Assembly: GCA_025989215.1 (NCBI GenBank)
Contig: JAPDNP010000006.1
Span: forward strand, 62,001 to 126,000
Reading direction: 5' to 3'
Length of the DNA stretch: 64,000 nucleotides
DNA from: Neisseriaceae bacterium JH1-16
GTDB lineage: Bacteria; Pseudomonadota; Gammaproteobacteria; Burkholderiales; Chromobacteriaceae
The notes beneath the pieces were generated by a model. It saw nothing but the letters and a program-made list of their open reading frames with translations. It had not been told where the DNA came from and searched no databases. This document shows, piece after piece, positions 43,658 through 51,724 of this stretch (its first letter is position 1; the number at the start of each line of letters is the position of its first letter). Both the position numbers and the translations under genes were made by a program.

Positions 43658-44104
43658 TCAAGCCTCGGCTTGTTCGGCATTGGCGAGGCGGCGGTTGCCG
43701 TCCAGCCAGCCGTCGCGGGTGGCGAGCGGGCCATCGGCGAATGCATCGCGCAGCAGGCGCGCCTGTTCGCGATGCAGTGCCAGCTCCAGCTCCGCGCCGG
43801 TGGCGGTCAGCCACAGCTCGCGCACGCGCTTGTCGTGGCTGGCGACACGGGTTTCGACTAGTTGCAGCTCGACCAGCTGGCGCAGCGGTGCATGGATCGC
43901 CTGCTTGCTGACGCCGAGCGCGCTGAGCAGTGCCTTGACGCTCAAGCCCGGATACAGCGCGACAAAGAACAGGATGCGATGGTGCACCCGCGCCAGACCC
44001 CGTTCGGCCAACATCTGGTCCGGTTTGGCGGTGAAGGCGCGGTAGGCCTGGAAGAACACCTCCATCGCCGCGCGCAGTTCTGCGTCGGATTTTAAGTCAA
44101 TCAT
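43658..44104 (-). CDS. MarR-family transcriptional regulator
   Basis: A 148-residue winged-helix protein. VHHRILFFVALYPGLSVKALLSALGVSKQAIHAPLRQLVELQLVETRVASHDKRVRELWLT covers the helix-turn-helix and wing with the usual DKR motif. It is divergent from an aminotransferase gene, and a palindrome (GTCAATCATATTGAC) overlaps its start codon and the -35 of that gene. The simplest reading is a repressor controlling itself and the aminotransferase; the ligand is unknown. Confidence 0.9.
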   Translation of the reverse strand: MIDLKSDAELRAAMEVFFQAYRAFTAKPDQMLAERGLARVHHRILFFVALYPGLSVKALLSALGVSKQAIHAPLRQLVELQLVETRVASHDKRVRELWLTATGAELELALHREQARLLRDAFADGPLATRDGWLDGNRRLANAEQAEA

Positions 44105-44135
44105 ATTGACGTACTGGCTCGTGTAGTCGCATATT
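44096..44135 (+). promoter_or_regulatory. Operator-like palindrome and aminotransferase promoter
   Basis: GTCAAT-CAT-ATTGAC at 44096-44110 is a perfect 6-bp dyad centred on the marR-like start codon. It overlaps a -35 (TTGACG, 44106-44111) that is followed after 18 bases by CATATT (44130-44135), a plausible -10 for the divergent aminotransferase gene. A bound regulator would block both genes. Confidence 0.55.
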
Positions 44136-44179
44136 TAGGTCAGAGTTGTTGCCATAAATCCACCTGCCCGGAGCTTAGC

Positions 44180-45328
44180 ATGTTTTCAGAACGCATCGAA
44201 CGCCTGACCGGTTCGCTGATCCGCGAAATCCTCGCCGCCGCCCAGCGCCCCGAAGTGATCTCGTTTGCCGGCGGCCTGCCGGCGCCTTCCTGTCTGCCCA
44301 CCCTCGACTTCAGCGGCATCCCGCAGGGCCTGGCGCAGTATGGAACCAGCGAGGGCGAGCCGGCGCTGCGCGCGGCGATCGCCGCCGAGGCGAACAAGAT
44401 GGGCATCGCCTGCGAGGCGCAGCAGGTGCTGGTGCTGACTGGCTCTCAGCAGGCGATGGACCTGGCCGCCAAGCTGTTCGTCGATCCGGGCACGCCGGTG
44501 CTGACCGAAGGGCCGACCTTCCTCGCCGCCTTGCAGTGTTTCAATCTGTTCGGGGCCAGCATCACCGCGGTGCCGCAACAGGATGGCCGCCTGCCAGCCG
44601 AGGTGGTACAGGCCGCGATCAGCGCTGCCAAACCGCGCCTCGCCTATCTGATTCCGAGTTTCCAGAACCCGTCCGGCGCCTGTTACGACGCGGCCAATCG
44701 TCGCGAGTTGGCCGAAGTGTTCGATGCGGCCAATGTGCCGGTGTTCGAGGACGACCCGTATCGCGCACTGGCCTACGACGGCGCTGCGCCGGCACCGTTG
44801 GTGTCGCACCTTAAGTCCGCGCCGTGGATCTACGCCGGCTCGTTCTCCAAGACGCTGGCACCGGGTCTGCGTCTCGGCTACCTGATTGCCTCGCCGACAC
44901 TGCTGCCGCACCTGATCAAGCTGAAGCAGGCGGCCGATCTGCACGCCAATCGGCCGGCGCAGTGGTTCGTGACCCAGTGGCTGAACAGCCCGGACTATCC
45001 AGCTCACCTTGCCAAACTCGCGGTCACCTACCGGGCCGGGCGCGATGCGATGCAGGAGGCGTTGCAGCGTCACTTCGCGGATCTGGCAAGCTGGCAGACC
45101 CCGCAGGGGGGCTTGTTCTTCTGGTTGAAGCTGAACCGGGCGATCGACACCCGCGAGCTCTTGAAAGTCGCGCTGGAGCAGCACAATGTGGCTTTCATGC
45201 CCGGCGAGCCGTTCTATCCGAACCCGCAGGACGGGCTGGGTCACCTGCGCCTCAACTTCAGCCATGCCAGCGCCGAGCGTATCGAAGAGGGTATCGCCCG
45301 CCTCGCGGCCTTGGTGCGCGCGGCCTGA
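44180..45328 (+). CDS. PLP-dependent aminotransferase, class I/II (MocR/LysN-like)
   Basis: A 382-residue fold-type I aminotransferase. ISFAGGLPAPSCLP, SFQNPSGACY, the PLP-binding Lys224 in GSFSKTLAPGLRLGY and the C-terminal LRLNFSHA arginine segment are those of the 2-aminoadipate/valine-pyruvate/MocR-aminotransferase group. No DNA-binding domain is attached, so it is an enzyme, not a MocR regulator. The amino donor is uncertain. It is divergent from the marR-like gene with a shared operator-like site. Confidence 0.9.
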   Translation: MFSERIERLTGSLIREILAAAQRPEVISFAGGLPAPSCLPTLDFSGIPQGLAQYGTSEGEPALRAAIAAEANKMGIACEAQQVLVLTGSQQAMDLAAKLFVDPGTPVLTEGPTFLAALQCFNLFGASITAVPQQDGRLPAEVVQAAISAAKPRLAYLIPSFQNPSGACYDAANRRELAEVFDAANVPVFEDDPYRALAYDGAAPAPLVSHLKSAPWIYAGSFSKTLAPGLRLGYLIASPTLLPHLIKLKQAADLHANRPAQWFVTQWLNSPDYPAHLAKLAVTYRAGRDAMQEALQRHFADLASWQTPQGGLFFWLKLNRAIDTRELLKVALEQHNVAFMPGEPFYPNPQDGLGHLRLNFSHASAERIEEGIARLAALVRAA

Positions 45329-45424
45329 GCGGCGACTAGCAGAGGCACGGCAGCTAGGGCCCGAAAGGGCCAGACATTTGTCCAGCTAGCTGCAGTCGGT
45401 AGGCTGACTTTGCCGGAATGAATG

Positions 45425-45461
45425 AACATGGCCGAACCCTTCGAGGTTCGGCCATGTTTTT
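45425..45461 (+). terminator. Terminator after the aminotransferase gene
   Basis: A perfect 14-bp stem AACATGGCCGAACC / GGTTCGGCCATGTT with a CTTCGA loop and TTTTCC following. The stem contains TGGCCGAA, a shortened form of the window's recurrent word, suggesting derivation from it. Confidence 0.85.
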
Positions 45462-45683
45462 CCAGGACAGGCGACCGCCTCAGTGCTGGCTGTGACAGGG
45501 GCTATCACGAGAAGAGTCGTATTCGGAAAGAGGGCTGATCACCGAAGTGGGCCCCGTGTGACCGTTCTAGTCGACGGCGTGGGGCGGTGACTGAGAATGG
45601 CTGCCTAGGATAGTTATCTAGTGCGTGGGGTAGCGGAGTCTTTGGGCTCGCGCGGCAGAGTCGGCTTGCACTATGGAACGGGC

Positions 45684-45719
45684 AAAAAATTGGCCGAACA
45701 CCGCAAGGCGTTCGGCCAA
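45684..45719 (-). terminator. Terminator after oxyR, made of facing uptake-like words
   Basis: TTGGCCGAAC (45690-45699) and GTTCGGCCAA (45710-45719) form a 10-bp stem. Six A's on its left are the U-run for the minus-strand oxyR transcript. Confidence 0.85.
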
Positions 45720-45742
45720 CTGTCCAGCAAGTAGCGATGTGT

Positions 45743-46678
45743 TCAGGCGACCGCCGCCTCGTCTTCCAGCATCGTGACGCCGGCGAGGCCGGAGCGGAAC
45801 ACCGCCTGCTGCAAGGTAGTGATCGCCGCCTTGCGGAAGAACTGCTTGCGTGTCACCAGCAGCACGCGGCGTTGCGGCGCCGGGGCGGCAAACGGCACGG
45901 TCGAGAACAGCACATCGTCGGCGGCGCTGACCGAGGTGTTCGGCAGCACCGTCACGCCCATGCCGCTCGCCACCATGTGGCGGATGGTATTGAGCGAGCT
46001 GCCCTGCAGCATCCCGGCGAGCCCGGCGTGGTTCTGCCGGCTGGCCAGCTCGCTGCACGACGCCAGCACCTGGTCGCGGAAGCAGTTGCCCTGGGTCAGC
46101 AGCAGTACGCTCTCGTCGGCCAGCTCGCAGGTGCGGATAGTCTTGCGCTTCTCGAAGGGGTGGCCCTTCGGCGTGGCCACCACGAACGGCTCGTCGTAGA
46201 GCGGATAGGCCACCGTGCCCGGCTCGTCGAATGGGTCGGCGACGATGATCGCATCCACCTCGCCGCGCTTGAGCATCTCGGCCAGGCGCGCGGTGTAGTT
46301 CTCTTCCAGGATCAGCGGCATGTTCGGCGCCAGGATGCGCAGCGCCGGGATCAGCCGCGGCAGCAGGTAGGGGCCGATGGTGAAGATCACGCCGAGCTTG
46401 AGCGGGCCGACCAGCTCGTTCTGCTGCTCGCCGGCCAGCTGCTTGATCGTGTCGGCCTCCTCGAGCACGCGCTGCGCCTGCTCGACGATGCGCTCGCCGA
46501 TCTCGGTGACCGCCACCTCGGTGCCGCCGCGTTCGAACAGCGTCACGCCGAGTTCGTCCTCGAGCTTCTTGATCGCGATCGACAGCGTCGGCTGGCTGAC
46601 AAAGCAGCTCTGCGCGGCGCGGCCGAAGTGCCGCTCGCGCGACACCGCCACGATGTATCTCAGTTCGGTCAGCGTCAT
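45743..46678 (-). CDS. oxyR: Hydrogen peroxide-inducible regulator OxyR
   Basis: A 311-residue LysR-type regulator. The N-terminal helix-turn-helix (SRERHFGRAAQSCFVSQPTLSIAIKKLE) is normal. The redox cysteines fall at Cys199 and Cys208 in QGNCFRDQVLASC, exactly the E. coli numbering and spacing, so a peroxide-driven disulfide switch is expected. It starts 4 bases after minE, so it is expressed at least partly from the min operon, an arrangement known in Neisseria. A terminator closes the operon. Confidence 0.95.
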   Translation of the reverse strand: MTLTELRYIVAVSRERHFGRAAQSCFVSQPTLSIAIKKLEDELGVTLFERGGTEVAVTEIGERIVEQAQRVLEEADTIKQLAGEQQNELVGPLKLGVIFTIGPYLLPRLIPALRILAPNMPLILEENYTARLAEMLKRGEVDAIIVADPFDEPGTVAYPLYDEPFVVATPKGHPFEKRKTIRTCELADESVLLLTQGNCFRDQVLASCSELASRQNHAGLAGMLQGSSLNTIRHMVASGMGVTVLPNTSVSAADDVLFSTVPFAAPAPQRRVLLVTRKQFFRKAAITTLQQAVFRSGLAGVTMLEDEAAVA

Positions 46679-46682
46679 ACCG

Positions 46683-46943
46683 TTAGCGCTGGTTTTCCGG
46701 CAGCACGATATTGACTTCGAGCACGTCCATATCGTCCTGACGTTCCAGCTGCACCTTGATGTCGTCCTGGTTGACCCGGACGTATTTCGAGATCACTTCC
46801 ATCAGCTCGCGCTGCAGAGCCGGCAGGTAGTCCGGCGTGCCGGTGCGACCATTGCGTTCGTGCGCCAGGATGATTTGCAGGCGTTCGCGGGCGATTTCTG
46901 CACTTTTCTGGCGTTTGCCGAAAATCAGTTCCATTAGCGACAT
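46683..46943 (-). CDS. minE: Cell division topological specificity factor MinE
   Basis: An 86-residue MinE. The N-terminal [30 protein letters not shown] contains the membrane-targeting and MinD-contact helix, and [30 protein letters not shown] is the dimerising beta domain. It stimulates MinD ATPase and drives pole-to-pole oscillation. It starts 4 bases after minD and lies directly before oxyR. Confidence 0.97.
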   Translation of the reverse strand: MSLMELIFGKRQKSAEIARERLQIILAHERNGRTGTPDYLPALQRELMEVISKYVRVNQDDIKVQLERQDDMDVLEVNIVLPENQR

Positions 46944-46947
46944 GGGC

Positions 46948-47760
46948 TCAGCCTCCGAATAGACGTTTTAGCAAGCCCACTTTGGGCGCATCGAGGAAGC
47001 GCATCGGCTTGTCGTTGCCGACGAAGCGCGACACCACATCCTTGTACGCCTCGGACACATCGGTGCCGTCCAGATGAATGGCCGGCGAGCCGGAGTTGGA
47101 CGCCTGCAGCACCGCCTGCGATTCCGGGATCACCCCGATCAGCGGCACGCGCAGGATTTCCTTCACATCGTCGACCGACAGCATCTCGCCCTTTTCGACG
47201 CGGCTCGGGGCGTAGCGGGTGATCAATAGGTGCTCTTTCACCGGCGATTCGCCGTTCTCGGCGCGGCGCGATTTCGACGCCAGGATGCCGAGGATGCGGT
47301 CCGAGTCGCGTACCGACGACACTTCCGGGTTGGTGACGATGATCGCCTCGTCGGCGAAGTACAGCGCCAGCAACGCGCCTTTCTCGATACCTGCCGGCGA
47401 ATCACAGACGATGTACTCGAAGCCCATTTCGTCGAGCTCTTTCAGGACTTTTTCGATTCCTTCCTTCGACAGCGCATCCTTGTCGCGGGTCTGCGAGGCC
47501 GGCATCACGAACAGATTGTCGCAGTGCTTGTCCTTGATCAGGGCCTGGTTCAGGGTGGCTTCGCCGTTGACCACATTGATCAGGTCATACACCACACGGC
47601 GTTCGCAGCCCATGATCAGGTCGAGGTTGCGCAGGCCGACGTCGAAGTCGATCACCGCAGTCTTGTGACCCTTCAGGGCGAGACCAGAGGCGAAGCTGGC
47701 GCTGGTGGTGGTCTTGCCCACACCGCCCTTGCCGGACGTTACAACGATGATTTTTGCCAC
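46948..47760 (-). CDS. minD: Septum site-determining ATPase MinD
   Basis: A 270-residue ParA/MinD ATPase with the deviant Walker A KGGVGKT at residues 11-17, [22 protein letters not shown], and a C-terminal amphipathic membrane helix (LLKRLFGG). It recruits MinC to the membrane and is released by MinE. It follows minC by 32 bases in a minCDE-oxyR operon. Confidence 0.98.
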   Translation of the reverse strand: MAKIIVVTSGKGGVGKTTTSASFASGLALKGHKTAVIDFDVGLRNLDLIMGCERRVVYDLINVVNGEATLNQALIKDKHCDNLFVMPASQTRDKDALSKEGIEKVLKELDEMGFEYIVCDSPAGIEKGALLALYFADEAIIVTNPEVSSVRDSDRILGILASKSRRAENGESPVKEHLLITRYAPSRVEKGEMLSVDDVKEILRVPLIGVIPESQAVLQASNSGSPAIHLDGTDVSEAYKDVVSRFVGNDKPMRFLDAPKVGLLKRLFGG

Positions 47761-47792
47761 GAATTGGATTCCTTACTGTGAAGTCGGTTGAA

Positions 47793-48527
47793 TCATTCAC
47801 CCAGCGCCGTCATCACAAGGCGTTCGCTGTCGAGGTAGATCTGAGTTGGTTTCCCGAGGATGCTCTCTGGCAGCCTTTGCTCGATGGTGCGATAGACGCC
47901 GGCGATCGACACCAGTTCCGCTTCCATCGACTGGGTAAATATGCGTGCGTCGAGGTTGCCGCGCGCGCCGGCCAGCGCTCGACCGCGCAGCGGGGCATAG
48001 ATATGGATGTTGCCATCGGCGATGACTTCGGCGCCGGCGCTGACCATCGCCAGCACGACCAGATCGCCGCCGCGGGCATAAATCTGTTGGCCGGCTCGCA
48101 CCGGGCGATCGATGATCAGCGTCGGAGCAGGGGCTGGGGCCTGCGGTGCTTCAGCGGCAACCGGAGGCTCCTGTACTTCGATCGACTCCACGTCGTTCAG
48201 CGTGCCGCGCGCCGGAGCGCTGCTCTGGCTGTAGGCCAGACCGTGCTGGCCGGCCAATGTCGCCAGCGCACGGCTGCTGTGACGCAGCCCTACCACCCGT
48301 ATACCGTAGCGAGAAAACAACGGTAGCAAGTCGGCAAGCGGCAGTTCGGCCGCATTCGGAAGCGCATCGAGGTCGAGCACGAAGGCCTCGCTGGCCGTTT
48401 CGGTCGCGCTGCCGAAGCGTGCATCGAGCGCTGCCCTGAGTTCGACCGGGTCTGCGGTCTTAAGTAGCAAGGCCAGCAAATCGAGGCTGGCGGACTTGAT
48501 GTCGAAGGCGTGGGCCGTCTGGCTCAT
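47793..48527 (-). CDS. minC: Septum site-determining protein MinC
   Basis: A 244-residue FtsZ-assembly inhibitor. Residues ~1-100 form the FtsZ-binding MinC_N domain, then a linker with Pro/Ala-rich sequence (about 115-135), then the right-handed beta-helix MinC_C domain ([42 protein letters not shown]) that binds MinD. It is the first gene of minCDE-oxyR and diverges from the phasin gene across a 347-base AT-rich region. Confidence 0.96.
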   Translation of the reverse strand: MSQTAHAFDIKSASLDLLALLLKTADPVELRAALDARFGSATETASEAFVLDLDALPNAAELPLADLLPLFSRYGIRVVGLRHSSRALATLAGQHGLAYSQSSAPARGTLNDVESIEVQEPPVAAEAPQAPAPAPTLIIDRPVRAGQQIYARGGDLVVLAMVSAGAEVIADGNIHIYAPLRGRALAGARGNLDARIFTQSMEAELVSIAGVYRTIEQRLPESILGKPTQIYLDSERLVMTALGE

Positions 48528-48734
48528 GATGTTCCGGATAAATAGATTTCTTCTATGGCGGGAGTGTATCGGCTTGGTCTCCCGGTTTCAACGCAAGTCG
48601 GCAGACGGTCGGAATGTTGCAGAAATGTGGCGGAGCTGAGTATTACGTCTATAGTTGAACGTCATTTCATGTTGTCGCAACAATTCCTAGGTTTAATTGA
48701 GGAAAATAATCGTCTTATTAATGATTTACCGTTA

Positions 48735-48749
48735 TTGTGCGTCGCACAA
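48735..48749. promoter_or_regulatory. Palindromic operator candidate upstream of phasin gene
   Basis: A perfect dyad TTGTGCG-T-CGCACAA ending 7 bases before the phasin -35 box. Its position suits an activator or repressor. No regulator is assigned. Confidence 0.45.
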
Positions 48750-48756
48750 GAAAAAC

Positions 48757-48785
48757 TTGACGTCGCAAATCGCGTTGTCTAGTAT
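48757..48785 (+). promoter_or_regulatory. Phasin gene promoter
   Basis: TTGACG (48757-48762), a 17-base spacer and TAGTAT (48780-48785), both close to sigma-70 consensus, about 90 bases upstream of the phasin ATG. Confidence 0.7.
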
Positions 48786-48874
48786 GTGGATTGTTGCAGT
48801 GCAGCAAAACGCCGCAGGCTAACGATGGTGAACTGTCGTGGCTTCGCTACTTACCCCCGTAATAAGGAGCTGTC

Positions 48875-49435
48875 ATGTCTATTCAATCTCAGGATTTCGT
48901 CGCATTGGGCCAAGCACAATTCGATAAAGCGGTTCGCCTGTCGTCGCTGTTCATCTCCAGCGCTGAGCGTGTTGCCAACCTGCAGCTCGAACTGTCGCGC
49001 AAGGTGCTGGCCGACAACGCCCAGACGCTGAAGGCGCTGACCGAAGTGAAAGACGCCAAGTCCCTGAGCGACCTGCAGGCCAGCAAGGTCCAGCCGAGCA
49101 TCGACCAGGCCTTTACGACCGCTCGTCAGGTCTATGACGTAGCCGTGGCTACCCAGAACGAAATCACCGCGCTGTTCGAAGAGCAGATCGCCGATCTGAA
49201 CAAATCGGTGCTGACCACTCTGGACCAACTGGCCAAGAATGCACCGGCTGGCTCCGACGTGGCAGTGAATGCACTGAAAAACTTCGTCACCACCACCAAC
49301 GCTGCTTTTGAGAGCGTGACCGAGACCGCCCGCAAGGTAGGTAGCGAACTGGCCGAGGCCGGTGTCGAAGCCGCATCGAACTCGGTGAAGGCCGCTGGTG
49401 CCGCAGCAGCGCGCACGAAGAAGGCCACTGTCTAA
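48875..49435 (+). CDS. Phasin family protein
   Basis: A 186-residue, largely helical protein of the betaproteobacterial phasin family (MSIQSQDFVALGQAQFDKAVRLSSLFISSAERVANLQLELSR). The C-terminus is Ala/Lys-rich (AAGAAAARTKKATV), typical of these proteins. Phasins coat polyhydroxyalkanoate granules and are often very abundant. AAGGAG sits 5 bases before the ATG, and the strong promoter upstream supports high expression. No pha synthesis genes lie in the window. Confidence 0.92.
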   Translation: MSIQSQDFVALGQAQFDKAVRLSSLFISSAERVANLQLELSRKVLADNAQTLKALTEVKDAKSLSDLQASKVQPSIDQAFTTARQVYDVAVATQNEITALFEEQIADLNKSVLTTLDQLAKNAPAGSDVAVNALKNFVTTTNAAFESVTETARKVGSELAEAGVEAASNSVKAAGAAAARTKKATV

Positions 49436-49460
49436 GTCGTCCCGTTCTTCGCTGTAAGCA

Positions 49461-49488
49461 AAAGCCCGCCTCAATGGCGGGCTTTGTC
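49461..49488 (+). terminator. Terminator after phasin gene
   Basis: A perfect 10-bp stem AAAGCCCGCC / GGCGGGCTTT with a TCAAT loop, 25 bases past the phasin stop. The convergent gene ends at 49487. Confidence 0.8.
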
Positions 49489-50152
49489 ATTGGGAGGCGC
49501 TGTTGTCATCCAGTGCCGAGGCAATCACCAGCAGCAGCTGGGCGAGCAGGGCGGCGTAATGAGGGGGGGGCTCGGCTAAGGAAGGGACTGCTTCCGGCAG
49601 CCCTTGGCTTGCCAGGTAGTCACGGGCCAACTGGCCGAGTCGGCGTGTGGTATCCAGTTGCTTGGCGAGTAGCGCCTGCCAGTCGGTTGCCGCGTGCGGC
49701 GACTGCTCCGGCGATAACTGAGGCAGCACGGCGAGCGGCTGGCTCAAGGTGGCGAATACCGTGGCGGTGAAGCTGGCTGCACCGGCCGGGCCGCAGTGCA
49801 GCCAAGCACTTGGCAACGGCGCCAGCGCGTCAAGCAATGGCCGGGCTCGCTCTAGTGCCGGCGCATCGCCTCCGACGAACAGGATGAACCCCCATCGGCC
49901 GCCCTGTTCTTGCCAGGGGCCGGCCAGTTCGAGGTAGTCGAGTTTGAGTGCGCTGCAGTGTGCAGCGCGCTGCTGACGAGTCCAATGCAGGGCGTCGGCG
50001 GTATCGAGGCACAGCGTGTCCTGGCATAGTCCGACCCAGTCGGCGAGGCCGGCGGGCGCGGAGCCGGGTGACACGGCAATGCCCTGATCGGTCAGTCGTT
50101 GGCCGAGCCAGTTCAGATGCAGGGCGTTTCCGACGCTGGAGACGGTCAGCAA
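49487..50152 (-). CDS. 6-phosphogluconate-dehydrogenase-like protein, divergent
   Basis: About 221 residues from a TTG at 50152 preceded by GGAG. The middle portion (GPWQEQGGRWGFILFVGGDAPALERARPLLDALAPL..WLHCGPAGAASF) clearly resembles the end of the NAD-binding domain of 6-phosphogluconate/3-hydroxyacid dehydrogenases. The N-terminal GxGxxG dinucleotide loop is degraded (VSSVGNALHLNWLG) and the expected catalytic Lys-x-x-x-Asn region after GAASF is not recognisable. It overlaps the lysR-type gene by 7 bases. It may be a non-catalytic relative. Confidence 0.55.
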   Translation of the reverse strand: MLTVSSVGNALHLNWLGQRLTDQGIAVSPGSAPAGLADWVGLCQDTLCLDTADALHWTRQQRAAHCSALKLDYLELAGPWQEQGGRWGFILFVGGDAPALERARPLLDALAPLPSAWLHCGPAGAASFTATVFATLSQPLAVLPQLSPEQSPHAATDWQALLAKQLDTTRRLGQLARDYLASQGLPEAVPSLAEPPPHYAALLAQLLLVIASALDDNSASQ

Positions 50153-51054
50153 GGGATCTCCGAGATGAAAATCGGGTGCTGTAGTTCGCTGAGTTGCTCG
50201 ATCCACCAACTGAGCGCCTTGCCGGGGTTCGGGTCTTTCCAGGCGTAGTAGAGCCGTACCGGTTCGCGCACCAGTTCGGTTTGTTTGACCACCAACTGAC
50301 CATCGGCCTGTAGCGGCTCGACCACCGGCAGCGGTAGGAAGCCGGTGGCGAGGCCACTGCTTTGTAGCAGCAGTTTTTCCTGTAGCGACGACACGGTCAG
50401 CACATCCTGGCCATCGAGCACGGAGGTGGAGCGTGGCGCGAGTCGGCGCGAGGTGTCGCCAACCACGGCGGCACGGTGCTTGCGGATGACGTGTTCGGGT
50501 AGCGGTTCGGGCTGCCCGGCCAGCGGATGATGCGGAGCGACGGCGAAGACGAAGGGGATGCGGCCCAGCTCGCGTTTCATCAGGCTGGCCGGGGGAGAGT
50601 CGTCCGGCGCACCCAGCACCAGGTCGACACGGTTGTCGACCAGTGCGTCCCAAGTGCCGCCGAATACCTCGTTGCTAAAGCGCAACCGCGTGGCGCATTG
50701 CAGACCATCGAAGGCTTTAATCAGCGGCAGCAGGGCACTAAAATTAATCAGGTCACTCAAAGCAATGCGTAGTTCGCTTTCCCAACCGGTGGCGTGCTTG
50801 CGCAGGCGCTGCTCCAGCATGATCGCGGCGTCGATCAGGTGTCGTCCCTCCTTCAGCAGTAACTCGCCAGCGTCGGTCAGCCGTGCGCGGTGGCCGCTGC
50901 GGTCGAACAGGGCGACGTTCAGGTCTTGCTCGAGCTTCTGCATGGAGTAGGTGATCGCCGAGGGTACACGGTGCAACTCGTTGGCCGCAGCCGCGAAACT
51001 TCCCTTGCGGTCGATCGCATCCAGTACCAGCAGGGCATCGAGTGACAGTTTCAT
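50146..51054 (-). CDS. LysR-type transcriptional regulator (YhaJ-like)
   Basis: A 302-residue LysR regulator. DAIDRKGSFAAAANELHRVPSAITYSMQKLEQDLNVALFDRSGHRARLT is the winged helix and strongly resembles E. coli YhaJ. The C-terminal ligand domain ends ISEIPC. It overlaps the 6PGDH-like gene, suggesting one transcript, and is divergent from a small exported-protein gene about 250 bases away. Ligand and targets are unknown. Confidence 0.9.
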   Translation of the reverse strand: MKLSLDALLVLDAIDRKGSFAAAANELHRVPSAITYSMQKLEQDLNVALFDRSGHRARLTDAGELLLKEGRHLIDAAIMLEQRLRKHATGWESELRIALSDLINFSALLPLIKAFDGLQCATRLRFSNEVFGGTWDALVDNRVDLVLGAPDDSPPASLMKRELGRIPFVFAVAPHHPLAGQPEPLPEHVIRKHRAAVVGDTSRRLAPRSTSVLDGQDVLTVSSLQEKLLLQSSGLATGFLPLPVVEPLQADGQLVVKQTELVREPVRLYYAWKDPNPGKALSWWIEQLSELQHPIFISEIPC

Positions 51055-51305
51055 CGTTCGGATTTCCTGGACGAGTAGGTCAAATAGCTTCGATTTAGTA
51101 ACGCGGTAAACTATCTATACTGTTGCTATGTAAGCAAAGCGATACTTGTGCGACCAACAGGCACAGCGGTCAGCCGACCGCCAAGACCCGTTGTTCTGCC
51201 TAGTCAGTGACACTACTGACGGTGCCGACCCTTTGGGCCGACGTTAATACAGGGGAAAACTCACTATCAACCGTATTAATTGTTTGTCTTCGAAGGAGAC
51301 CCGTG

Positions 51306-51566
51306 ATGAAAAAGTCTCTACTTGCGATGATTCTCGTCGCTGCTTCGGGCGCCGCCATGGCGAGTAGCGGGAGCGGTGGTTACTGGCAGCATAACCGGGT
51401 AGGTGGCATGCCGATGGATAGCAATGCAACCACGATGGCCACCGGTTCCAGCAGTGAAACGCTGATGTCCGATAAGCCGGCTCTGACCGATGAACAGCGT
51501 AAGGCTGCTGACAAGAAAGCTGGCGAGGCGATCAAGGCCAATCCGGAAAACTACTATCAGCACTGA
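51306..51566 (+). CDS. Small exported protein of unknown function
   Basis: 86 residues from ATG 51306 (GAAGGAG upstream). MKKSLLAMILVAASGAAMA is a clear signal peptide; the mature part is about 67 polar residues, opening SSGSGGYWQHN and ending in a charged helix-prone stretch (TDEQRKAADKKAGEAIKANPENYYQH). I recognise no family. A strong terminator follows 22 bases after the stop, so it is a monocistronic unit. It was probably called longer by simple ORF logic because the frame stays open upstream. Confidence 0.75.
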   Translation: MKKSLLAMILVAASGAAMASSGSGGYWQHNRVGGMPMDSNATTMATGSSSETLMSDKPALTDEQRKAADKKAGEAIKANPENYYQH

Positions 51567-51588
51567 CCAATCGGCATATAAGGAACTG

Positions 51589-51619
51589 GCGGGCTACCTG
51601 ATCATGGTAGCCCGCTTTG
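51589..51619 (+). terminator. Terminator after the small exported protein gene
   Basis: A perfect 10-bp stem GCGGGCTACC / GGTAGCCCGC with a TGATCAT loop and TTTG following. Confidence 0.8.
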
Positions 51620-51724
51620 TATGGGGGGGAAACGGTTTCTGCACTGCAGCACAGCGCTTGGGCCCGTGCTGGGGCGCAGCAGCAACAACGCCGGCGCGAG
51701 GCCGGCGTTGTGATGAGTGGGCGA

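Larger units (their letters stand above)
45329..45742. other. Intergenic region between aminotransferase and oxyR
   Basis: About 410 bases. It contains two terminators (45425-45461 and 45684-45719) facing the two convergent genes. The ~220 bases between them show no frame with a ribosome site and no repeat I recognise. Confidence 0.5.
48528..48874. other. AT-rich divergent promoter region, minC/phasin
   Basis: 347 bases, markedly AT-rich between 48640 and 48800. It carries the phasin promoter (48757-48785), a 7-bp-arm palindrome TTGTGCG-T-CGCACAA (48735-48749) just upstream, and a looser TTGC..GCAA dyad at 48794-48807 close to the expected transcription start. No gene is supported here. Confidence 0.6.

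Noticed and set aside
51687-51709. AACGCCGGC / GCCGGCGTT hairpin before ppa's 3' end as a terminator
   Set aside because: It is near the ppa stop on the minus strand, but no U-run follows in either direction, so I did not call it.
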